A stretch of 5,335 nucleotides of DNA from Planctomycetales bacterium (lineage in GTDB: Bacteria > Planctomycetota > Planctomycetia > Pirellulales > UBA7805): NCBI GenBank assembly GCA_011772275.1, contig WVZU01000347.1:1-5335 (forward strand). Direction: 5' to 3'. Below, in pieces: positions 1 through 4,264 of this stretch; within the stretch, counting starts at the first letter, position 1; the number at the start of each line of letters is the position of its first letter. The notes under the pieces were generated by a model. That model did no database searches. It was not told where the DNA came from and was given only the letters and a program-made list of their open reading frames with translations. The position numbers and the translations under genes are program-made.

Positions 1-1385
1 ACGGCCACGACCTGGCCGATCAGGATCCGCGTTTCGCCCTCGATCAATCCCAGCGGCCGGCCGTTATCGATATCCCAGCAGGCGCGGGTGGCAAAGACGC
101 CGGTCAACACGGCGCCCAGGGTGCCCCCCACCGCGTGGACCCCGAAAGCGTCCAGGGAGTCGTCATACCCAAAGCTGCTCTTCACCGCCCCGCAGGCAAA
201 GTAGCAGCCGACGCCGGCCACGACTCCCATGATCAAGGCCGGCATGGGGTTCACAAAGCCGGCGGCGGGCGTGATGCAGACCAGGCCCGCCACGGCGCCC
301 GAGGCCGCACCCAGCACGCTGGGCTTGCCCCGCGAGATCCACTCCATCACCGCCCAGGCCACCGCCCCGGCGGCGGCGGAAAAGTGCGTCGTGCAGAAGG
401 CACTGGAGGTCAGATGATCCGAGGCCAGCTCGCTGCCGGCGTTAAAGCCAAACCAGCCGACCCACAACATGGCCGCCCCCATCGCCGTGTAGGTCAGGTT
501 GTGCGGACGCATGTCCTCGTGGCCAAACCCCAGCCGCTTGCCAATCAACAGGGCGCAGACCAGGGCCGACACGCCGGAACTGATGTGGACCACCGTCCCG
601 CCGGCGAAGTCCAGGGCCCCCCCGGCCCAGCCGTTACCCTCTTCGCCGGTGGGCACAAACCCCAGGATGCCCTTGTCCCACACCCAGTGGCACAGCGGGC
701 AATAGACCAGCGTCCCCCACAGGATCATAAATACCGTCATCGTGCTGAACTTCATCCGTTCGGCGAACGCCCCGCAGATCAAGGCGGGCGTGATGATGAA
801 GAACATCCCCTGGAACAGCATGTGGGTCAGCCGGGGGATCACCCCTTCCATCGGCTCGATTGGCCCCGCGGCACCTTCCGGCCACGAGCGCTGGACGTCG
901 TTCATGAACAAGTACTCGCCGTTGCCGATCCATTTGCCGTCACCGCCGAAGGCCAGCGAGTAGCCGTACAGGCCCCAGAGGACCGTCATCAGCCCCATCA
1001 GAAAGAAGCACTGCATCATCACGCCCAGGACGTTTTTCTTGCGGACCAGGCCGCTGTAGAAAAATGCCAGGCCCGGAGCGGTCATGAACAGGACCAGGGC
1101 GCAGCAGGTCAGCATCCAGGCGTTATGGCCGGCCAGGGCCGCCTCATCCGCGGCAGCCTGGACCCCTTCCAGCGTCAGCTCCGCTGGCTCGTCCGCCGCC
1201 GCGGCCTCCTCCTCCTGGGGGGCGTCCGTTTCCTGGTCGACCACCACCTCCTCGTCGACCACGACCTCGGTCGCCTCTTCCCCGGCCGGTGGTTCGTTGT
1301 CAGGTTGAGCCAGCAGGGGTCCGCTCCAACCCATCAGCAACATGGCCCCACTACACACGATTGCCATCAGTTTGCGCAACTTCAT
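1..1385 (-). CDS. amt: Amt-family ammonium transporter with signal peptide and acidic N-terminal extension (3' end missing)
   Basis: An inner-membrane channel that moves ammonium/ammonia into the cell for nitrogen assimilation. The gene starts at the ATG at 1385-1383, with GGGAG at 1392-1396 six bases upstream, and stays open to the left edge, giving 461 residues. Residues 1-26 form a signal peptide ending LLA. Residues 27 to about 85 are an acidic Glu/Asp/Ala/Val-rich stretch, and the Amt fold starts near residue 87. Family hallmarks are visible: FYSGLVRKKNVLG (109-121), F195 in QGMF and F330 (the Phe-gate equivalents), the CGAFAERMKFS motif (204-214), W236, D259 in DFAGGTVVHI, and the twin pore histidines H267 and H417 (in DAFGVHAVGG). 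By comparison with E. coli AmtB, the last transmembrane helix and the cytoplasmic tail that contacts PII are missing because the window ends. It lies downstream of the adenosyltransferase on the same strand, but 233 bp away, so is probably transcribed separately. The family call is firm; the gene symbol is by family. Confidence 0.96.
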   Translation of the reverse strand, partial: MKLRKLMAIVCSGAMLLMGWSGPLLAQPDNEPPAGEEATEVVVDEEVVVDQETDAPQEEEAAAADEPAELTLEGVQAAADEAALAGHNAWMLTCCALVLFMTAPGLAFFYSGLVRKKNVLGVMMQCFFLMGLMTVLWGLYGYSLAFGGDGKWIGNGEYLFMNDVQRSWPEGAAGPIEPMEGVIPRLTHMLFQGMFFIITPALICGAFAERMKFSTMTVFMILWGTLVYCPLCHWVWDKGILGFVPTGEEGNGWAGGALDFAGGTVVHISSGVSALVCALLIGKRLGFGHEDMRPHNLTYTAMGAAMLWVGWFGFNAGSELASDHLTSSAFCTTHFSAAAGAVAWAVMEWISRGKPSVLGAASGAVAGLVCITPAAGFVNPMPALIMGVVAGVGCYFACGAVKSSFGYDDSLDAFGVHAVGGTLGAVLTGVFATRACWDIDNGRPLGLIEGETRILIGQVVA

Positions 1386-1468
1386 TGGTAACTCCCGCAT
1401 GCGATGCGAATGAACCCGAACAGTAAGAATGACAACGACACCGCTCGTCGCCACTGTCCGCCTCAGAT

Positions 1469-1481
1469 ATCGTCTGACGAT
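1469..1481. repeat. Perfect 13-bp palindrome ATCGTC-T-GACGAT
   Basis: Two six-base arms around a single central T, about 85-95 bp upstream of the ammonium transporter start. A second, overlapping inverted repeat, TCAGA (1463-1467) with TCTGA (1473-1477), shares bases with it. A short-gap palindrome of this size suits a dimeric regulator better than an RNA hairpin, because a one-base loop cannot fold cleanly. No known regulator's consensus is recognised, so an operator role is only inferred. Confidence 0.35.
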
Positions 1482-1495
1482 CCCTCGCGGACCCT

Positions 1496-1505
1496 GCCGA
1501 TCGGC
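1496..1505. repeat. 10-bp perfect palindrome GCCGATCGGC
   Basis: A gapless palindrome in the transporter leader. In GC-rich DNA, ten-base palindromes of C and G arise by chance fairly often, so it carries little weight alone. It is listed because a second one, CCTGCGCAGG, lies only 15 bases further at 1521-1530, and a 13-bp palindrome lies 14 bases to its left. Confidence 0.25.
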
Positions 1506-1520
1506 CCGCGGCCGACCGTG

Positions 1521-1530
1521 CCTGCGCAGG
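1521..1530. repeat. 10-bp perfect palindrome CCTGCGCAGG
   Basis: The third palindrome in a 62-bp cluster (1469-1530) upstream of the ammonium transporter. It could be a protein-binding site or chance in GC-rich DNA; nothing in it matches an operator I know. Confidence 0.25.
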
Positions 1531-1543
1531 ACCACGACACGAT

Positions 1544-1558
1544 GGCTAACAGGCTAAC
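1544..1558. repeat. Direct repeat of GGCTAAC with 8-bp period
   Basis: GGCTAAC occurs at 1544-1550 and again at 1552-1558, with one A between them. On the transporter's strand it reads GTTAGCC twice. The eight-base spacing places the copies on somewhat different faces of the helix. It may be a tandem half-site for a regulator or a small duplication; the function is unknown. Confidence 0.35.
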
Positions 1559-1601
1559 CGGCGGGCAGGCTGTCGTAAAGGAGTGCCAAGCGATTTTTTA
1601 G

Positions 1602-1631
1602 AAAAAATTTTTGGGGGGTCATTCAGGCCCC
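1602..1631 (-). terminator. Possible weak terminator of the adenosyltransferase gene
   Basis: On the minus strand the last codons and stop read GGGG (1631-1628), a nine-base loop containing the TGA, then CCCCCC (1618-1613), followed by AAAAA and TTTTTT (1607-1602). The short G/C stem before a U run is terminator-like. However, the stem is only four pairs, overlaps the stop codon, and is separated from the U run by an A tract. The A and T runs can also pair with each other. Termination is plausible but not strong. Confidence 0.3.
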
Positions 1632-2182
1632 TTGCGCCACGGCACATCGCCATGGCCCGACTGGGCATTGGCTGCCCGGGCCAGCACGAAGAGGAGGTCG
1701 GCCAGGCGGTTGAGATAGACGATTAGGAGGGATGTTTCGGGCGTGAGCGTCTCTTGCCGGGCCAGGCGAATCAACCGCCGTTCGGCCCGCCGGCAGACCG
1801 TGCGGGCCAGGTGCAAATGGGCGGCCAGGGGGCTGCCGGCGGGCAGGACAAATTGCCTCAAGGGGGCCAGCGACTGGTCGGCCCGGTCAATGTCGGCCTC
1901 CAAGGTGGCGATGTGCTGCAGCGTGATGCCCACCGCGGACGGCCGGTCCGCGGTGCTCGGCGTGGCCAGCTGGGTGCCGACCACAAACAGCTCGTTTTGC
2001 ACCCGTTCCAGCACGGTGTCGATCGGGTCCCCGCCGCCGGCACAGCGGGCCGTGCCCAGCACGGCATTCAGCTCGTCGACCGTTCCATAGGCTTCGATCC
2101 GGGGATCGTCCTTCCAGGTCCGCTGGCCGCCGATCAGCCCGGTCTGCCCATCGTCGCCCGTCTTGGTATAGATTTTGGCCAT
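1619..2182 (-). CDS. PduO-type cob(I)alamin adenosyltransferase
   Basis: Transfers the adenosyl group of ATP to cob(I)alamin to make adenosylcobalamin (coenzyme B12), in the cytoplasm, as a trimer in this family. The 187-residue length is typical. The N-terminal ATP-binding signature TKTGDDGQTGLIGG is at residues 6-19, followed by the conserved RIEAYGTVDELN (28-39), whose D36 matches the Asp of the Asp-Arg salt bridge. F111 matches the residue that closes the lower face of cobalamin in the Lactobacillus enzyme. The segment LHLARTVCRRAER (123-135) supplies R127, R131 and E134, and YLNRLADLLFVLAR (156-169) is the other family signature. No active-site residue appears missing. The ATG has no good Shine-Dalgarno; the leader is A-rich (CAGAAAAAACGGCC). 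Transcription probably starts from the divergent promoter shared with the propeller gene. Whether the preferred symbol is pduO, cobO or atr cannot be decided here. Confidence 0.95.
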   Translation of the reverse strand: MAKIYTKTGDDGQTGLIGGQRTWKDDPRIEAYGTVDELNAVLGTARCAGGGDPIDTVLERVQNELFVVGTQLATPSTADRPSAVGITLQHIATLEADIDRADQSLAPLRQFVLPAGSPLAAHLHLARTVCRRAERRLIRLARQETLTPETSLLIVYLNRLADLLFVLARAANAQSGHGDVPWRKGPE

Positions 2183-2208
2183 GGCCGTTTTTTCTGTTGC
2201 CCACCGCG

Positions 2209-2261
2209 TCGCCAGTCCCTCACCGCTGCTCTATAATAGGCGGGGATCCTACCCTTGGCGA
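2209..2261. promoter_or_regulatory. Symmetric bidirectional sigma-70-type promoter
   Basis: On the plus strand TCGCCA (2209-2214), a 17-bp spacer, and a perfect TATAAT (2232-2237) drive the propeller gene. On the minus strand TCGCCA (complement of 2256-2261), a 17-bp spacer, and TATTAT (complement of 2233-2238) drive the adenosyltransferase. The -10 boxes overlap in TATAATA, and the two -35 words are identical, so the whole element is an inverted repeat centred on 2235. Each -35 matches the TTGACA consensus at 4 of 6 positions. Predicted transcript starts are near 2244 (plus) and 2226 (minus). RNA polymerase could sit in only one direction at a time, so the two genes would compete. Confidence 0.7.
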
Positions 2262-2277
2262 CCACCCACCTCGACAG

Positions 2278-2301
2278 CAGCCGGCTGCACGCCGCCGGCT
2301 G
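2278..2301 (+). promoter_or_regulatory. Leader hairpin next to the propeller gene's start
   Basis: CAGCCGGC (2278-2285) pairs with GCCGGCTG (2294-2301) around an eight-base loop, giving eight G/C-rich pairs in the predicted mRNA leader. The 3' arm touches the first G of the GGGA ribosome-binding site at 2301-2304. Folding could therefore hinder or position the ribosome. No U run follows, so it is not an intrinsic terminator. A regulatory role is inferred. Confidence 0.4.
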
Positions 2302-2304
2302 GGA
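2301..2304 (+). promoter_or_regulatory. GGGA ribosome-binding site supporting the TTG start at 2311
   Basis: GGGA ends six bases before the TTG at 2311. This is ideal spacing for 2311 and too close for the alternative TTG at 2305. It is the main reason 2311 was chosen over 2305 or 2320. Confidence 0.5.
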
Positions 2305-2310
2305 TTGGCC

Positions 2311-3399
2311 TTGTCTACCTTGATCCAGGATTGGCGTCGACTCCCTTTGCGGGCCGTCCGGCTGGCTCTGCTGGTCTGCTGCCCGGCCGCCGCACAGGCC
2401 GCGGCGGGCGGGGACGAAGGAATCGAGCCCCGTTGGCTCAAGAATATCCGCCAGGTGACGGCCGATTTTGTCAAAGCGGGCGAGGGCTACTTTTCGCCCG
2501 ACGGCAAAACGATCGTTTTTCAAGCCGTGCCGCAAGGATATCCCTTCTACCAGATCTACACCCAGTCGCTGGTTGGTGACGACAAGCCGCGGCGGATCAG
2601 TACGGGCCGCGGCCGCACGACCTGCGCCTACTTTCACCCGGAGGGGCGGCAGGTCATTTTCGCCTCCGGCCACCTCGACCCGCGAATTTCCGAGACCGAA
2701 GCGGCCGCGGTCCGCCAGCAGGAGGAGGACCGCCAAACGGGCCGAAGCAGGCGGTACCGTTGGGTATTTGACCCGCACATGGAAATTTTTCGAGCGGATT
2801 TAAACAGTGGCGAACTGGTCCGCTTGACCGATTCCCCCGGTTACGACGCCGAATGCGCTTACTCGCCCGACGGCAGCCAAATCGTCTTTTGCAGCGACCG
2901 CGACGGCGATCCGGACCTGTACATCATGCAGGCCGACGGCAGTCAGGTCCGGCAGCTGACCAATGCGGACGGGTACGACGGGGGGCCTTTCTTTTCGCCC
3001 TGCGGCAACTGGGTCATTTTTCGCAGTGACCGCAAAGTCAAGGATCAGCTGCAGATCCATGCGATTGGCATCGACGGAAAAAACGAAGTGGCCCTGACGG
3101 ACAATCTGGGCGTAAACTGGGCACCTTATTGGCATCCTGGGCAGCCTTATATTATCTGGTGTGGAGCGGATCATGGGGACGCGCGGAGGCGGCCCAATTA
3201 CGATCTGTGGCTGATGAAGTACGAACTGCGGAACGGAGGGTTGGCCAAGGGGCCCGTCACGCGGATCACCGATCATCCGGCGGCTGATGTGCTGCCGGTC
3301 TTTTCCCCGGACGGCAGCCAGCTGATGTGGACCAGCAACCGCACCACCGACCGCAGCAGTCAGCTGTGGATCGCGGACTTCACCCTGCCCCCATCGTAG
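2311..3399 (+). CDS. Secreted TolB-like beta-propeller protein with six PD40 repeats
   Basis: Probably a periplasmic or otherwise exported six-bladed propeller that binds a partner protein or ligand; no enzymatic residues are evident. From the TTG at 2311 it has 362 residues. A signal peptide covers 1-30, with DWRR before a hydrophobic run and cleavage after AQA. Six PD40 motifs follow: FSPDGKTIVF (61-70), FHPEGRQVIF (108-117), YSPDGSQIVF (184-193), FSPCGNWVIF (228-237), WHPGQPYIIW (274-283) and FSPDGSQLMW (331-340). The fifth lacks the usual Asp-Gly. A charged Glu/Arg-rich insert lies between repeats 2 and 3 (about 125-150). An in-frame ATG exists at 2197, but it lies upstream of both promoter boxes and would put an unlikely Pro/Arg-rich tail before the signal peptide. 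Unlike true TolB there is no N-terminal TolB domain and no pal or tol neighbour, so I do not call it tolB. The two small genes that follow may share its transcript. Confidence 0.88.
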   Translation: MSTLIQDWRRLPLRAVRLALLVCCPAAAQAAAGGDEGIEPRWLKNIRQVTADFVKAGEGYFSPDGKTIVFQAVPQGYPFYQIYTQSLVGDDKPRRISTGRGRTTCAYFHPEGRQVIFASGHLDPRISETEAAAVRQQEEDRQTGRSRRYRWVFDPHMEIFRADLNSGELVRLTDSPGYDAECAYSPDGSQIVFCSDRDGDPDLYIMQADGSQVRQLTNADGYDGGPFFSPCGNWVIFRSDRKVKDQLQIHAIGIDGKNEVALTDNLGVNWAPYWHPGQPYIIWCGADHGDARRRPNYDLWLMKYELRNGGLAKGPVTRITDHPAADVLPVFSPDGSQLMWTSNRTTDRSSQLWIADFTLPPS

Positions 3400-3433
3400 G
3401 GATTGCGCGGGTTAGATAAGCGTTGAAATGGGC

Positions 3434-3437
3434 AGGA
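3434..3437 (+). promoter_or_regulatory. AGGA ribosome-binding site supporting the ATG at 3446
   Basis: AGGA ends eight bases before the ATG at 3446. The earlier in-frame ATG at 3428 is preceded only by GATAAGCGTTGAA, which has no Shine-Dalgarno. This favours the shorter protein. Confidence 0.5.
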
Positions 3438-3445
3438 CCCCGACC

Positions 3446-3769
3446 ATGGCCACCCCACAGCCCCGGGCAACCCTGAAATACCAGACGGGCGGAATAGAGC
3501 AGGTGCTACAATTTCTGAAGCGAACACGCAGCGAATTGCGCGAGTTGCGGATGGTTCGCGTCTGGCAGGATCGGCTGCAGGTGTTTGACGTGAATCAGGA
3601 TTTTTTCGAGATCCAGGGATTGGGCTACCAGGACACCGAGGTCGTGACTGCCCTGGACGTGGTCGCGGCAGCTTACAAACGCGAGCAGATTCACGAAGAG
3701 GTCCAGCAGGAATACAAGGAATTCAAAACCGGACGCCGGTACCCCTGGGCAGCGGACCGCGTGATGTAA
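3446..3769 (+). CDS. Conserved-looking hypothetical protein, 107 aa
   Basis: I do not recognise this family. The protein is small, soluble and highly charged, with no signal peptide or membrane segment. Its first half looks helical and basic/amphipathic (IEQVLQFLKRTRSELRELR). The middle reads like beta strands around RLQVFDVNQDFFEIQGLGY. The second half is a long helix rich in Glu, Gln and Lys (VVAAAYKREQIHEEVQQEYKEF), ending in an aromatic, basic tail (GRRYPWAADRVM). Codon use resembles its neighbours, and the frame is open from 3446 to the TAA. It starts 46 bp after the propeller gene with no terminator between, so cotranscription is likely. An alternative ATG at 3428 would add six residues. 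The alpha/beta pattern could suit a small binding or regulatory protein, but nothing more can be said. Confidence 0.72.
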   Translation: MATPQPRATLKYQTGGIEQVLQFLKRTRSELRELRMVRVWQDRLQVFDVNQDFFEIQGLGYQDTEVVTALDVVAAAYKREQIHEEVQQEYKEFKTGRRYPWAADRVM

Positions 3770-3854
3770 TTTGGGGGAAGTGCTGTCGAGCCGACGGCCG
3801 CGGCGATCCGCAAGGGCACACCATACAAGGTACTGATATATCGGGGAGATCATC

Positions 3855-4076
3855 ATGCAGCAAGTAAAAATCTTTGAGTGCCTGGAAAACGAGATCAACA
3901 GCCTGGAACACGAGATCAATCAATGGCTGCGCGAGTCGGGCGCCCGGATCATCAGCATCACGGGCAACATCGCGCCGCAAAGCGTTACCAGCCAACCGAA
4001 AGCTCGGCCGGCACCCTCCGATGTGCTGCTGATCGTGTTGTACGAATTGACCGGTTCGACCCCAGAAGGGTCGTAG
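3855..4076 (+). CDS. Small hypothetical protein, 73 aa, alpha/beta
   Basis: A strong Shine-Dalgarno, GGGGAG, ends six bases before the ATG, which makes this small gene convincing. The protein has a short N-terminal strand (MQQVKIFEC), an amphipathic helix (LENEINSLEHEINQWLRESG), a strand (ARIISITGNIA), a Pro/Ser/Lys-rich link, and a last hydrophobic strand (DVLLIVLYEL). This strand-helix-strand-strand plan recalls the small DUF2758/Cse60-like proteins seen in other bacteria, but that is pattern memory, not a demonstrated match. There is no signal peptide, so it is probably cytoplasmic. It follows the 107-aa gene by 85 bp and may share its transcript. A six-pair hairpin spans its last codons. 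Confidence 0.8.
   Translation: MQQVKIFECLENEINSLEHEINQWLRESGARIISITGNIAPQSVTSQPKARPAPSDVLLIVLYELTGSTPEGS
4057..4073 (+). other. Six-pair hairpin at the end of the 73-aa gene
   Basis: CGACCC (4057-4062), a five-base loop CAGAA, and GGGTCG (4068-4073) end directly before the TAG. The stem is G/C-rich but no U run follows, so it is not a standard intrinsic terminator. It may slow 3' decay of the transcript or be chance. Confidence 0.35.
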
Positions 4077-4100
4077 GCCAGCCAGAGGGCCGGGTCGCTG

Positions 4101-4122
4101 CGGGGGACAAAAGGGTTCCCCG
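4101..4122 (+). terminator. Stem-loop, possible transcript end, no U run
   Basis: CGGGGGA (4101-4107) pairs with TTCCCCG (4116-4122), seven pairs including one G-U, around the loop CAAAAGGG. It lies 25 bases past the 73-aa gene's stop, where a terminator is expected. The following bases, GTACCGACC, lack U residues, so intrinsic termination would be inefficient. Confidence 0.25.
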
Positions 4123-4149
4123 TACCGACCGCGCCGCGCGGGATCCGTA

Positions 4150-4162
4150 GGAGGCGCCCTCC
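4150..4162 (+). other. Short hairpin GGAGG-CGC-CCTCC
   Basis: Five G/C-rich pairs around a three-base loop, flanked on both sides by copies of GGGATCCG. It may add to termination together with the 4101-4122 stem, or it may be unrelated. It contains a GGAGG word, but no start codon with an open frame follows at the right distance. Confidence 0.25.
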
Positions 4163-4191
4163 ACCGGGCAGGGATCCGCCGGGGAAAATAT

Positions 4192-4221
4192 TCGTCAAGA
4201 CAAAAAGCGGCCTGTTATAAT
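4192..4221 (+). promoter_or_regulatory. Sigma-70-type promoter of the adaptor gene
   Basis: TCGTCA (4192-4197, 4 of 6 to consensus), an 18-bp spacer, and a perfect TATAAT (4216-4221), placed 43 bases before the ATG. The transcript would start near 4228 and give a leader of about 37 bases carrying the GAGGA ribosome-binding site. Its -35 word differs by one base from the TCGCCA of the divergent promoter, so both may be read by the same housekeeping sigma factor. Confidence 0.6.
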
Positions 4222-4264
4222 GAGATCAAAACTAGCGGGTGTGTGCGACGACGAGGATCGACCC

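Larger units (their letters stand above)
1386..1618. other. Non-coding gap between adenosyltransferase and ammonium transporter
   Basis: This 233-bp stretch has no convincing gene. Reading toward the transporter (right to left) it holds an AT tract just past the adenosyltransferase stop, a TGGCAC hexamer, a GGCTAAC direct repeat, three short palindromes, and the transporter's ribosome-binding site. It is long for a leader, so it probably carries the transporter promoter. However, I could not find a convincing sigma-70 pair of hexamers. The best -35-like word is TTGTCA on the minus strand near 1420-1425, which lacks a good -10 at the right distance. Confidence 0.6.
4077..4264. other. Non-coding spacer with GC-rich hairpins before the adaptor gene
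   Basis: No convincing gene is seen. The left half holds two stem-loops (4101-4122 and 4150-4162) and a direct repeat of GGGATCCG (4140-4147 and 4171-4178). The right half turns AT-rich and contains the adaptor promoter and leader. The absence of any U run means the end of the upstream transcript is not marked by a classical terminator. Confidence 0.55.

Noticed and set aside
135..1391. A 418-codon open frame on the plus strand across the transporter gene
   Set aside because: It is antisense to an unmistakable Amt gene. Its translation is an Arg/His/Gln/Pro-rich string with no domain, as expected when a GC-rich gene is read from the opposite strand.
1404..1601. A 65-codon plus-strand frame in the gap between the two minus-strand genes
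   Set aside because: No ribosome-binding site, low-complexity polar translation without a domain, and it runs over the palindromes and AT tract typical of a regulatory region.
1754..2236. A 160-codon plus-strand frame opposite the adenosyltransferase
   Set aside because: It mirrors a well-conserved enzyme gene, has Gly/Gln/Arg-rich composition, no family motif, and runs through the divergent promoter.
2197..2310. The upstream ATG at 2197 as start of the propeller protein
   Set aside because: It lies before both the -35 and -10 boxes, has no ribosome-binding site, and would put 38 Pro/Arg-rich residues ahead of the signal peptide.
2183..2310. A cobalamin riboswitch before the adenosyltransferase
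   Set aside because: The predicted leader is only about 43 bases, too short for the riboswitch, and no B12-box-like sequence was found on the minus strand here.
2134..2778. A 214-codon minus-strand frame overlapping the adenosyltransferase start and the propeller gene
   Set aside because: It crosses the start of one strong gene and the signal-peptide and first repeats of another, and its translation has no recognisable domain.
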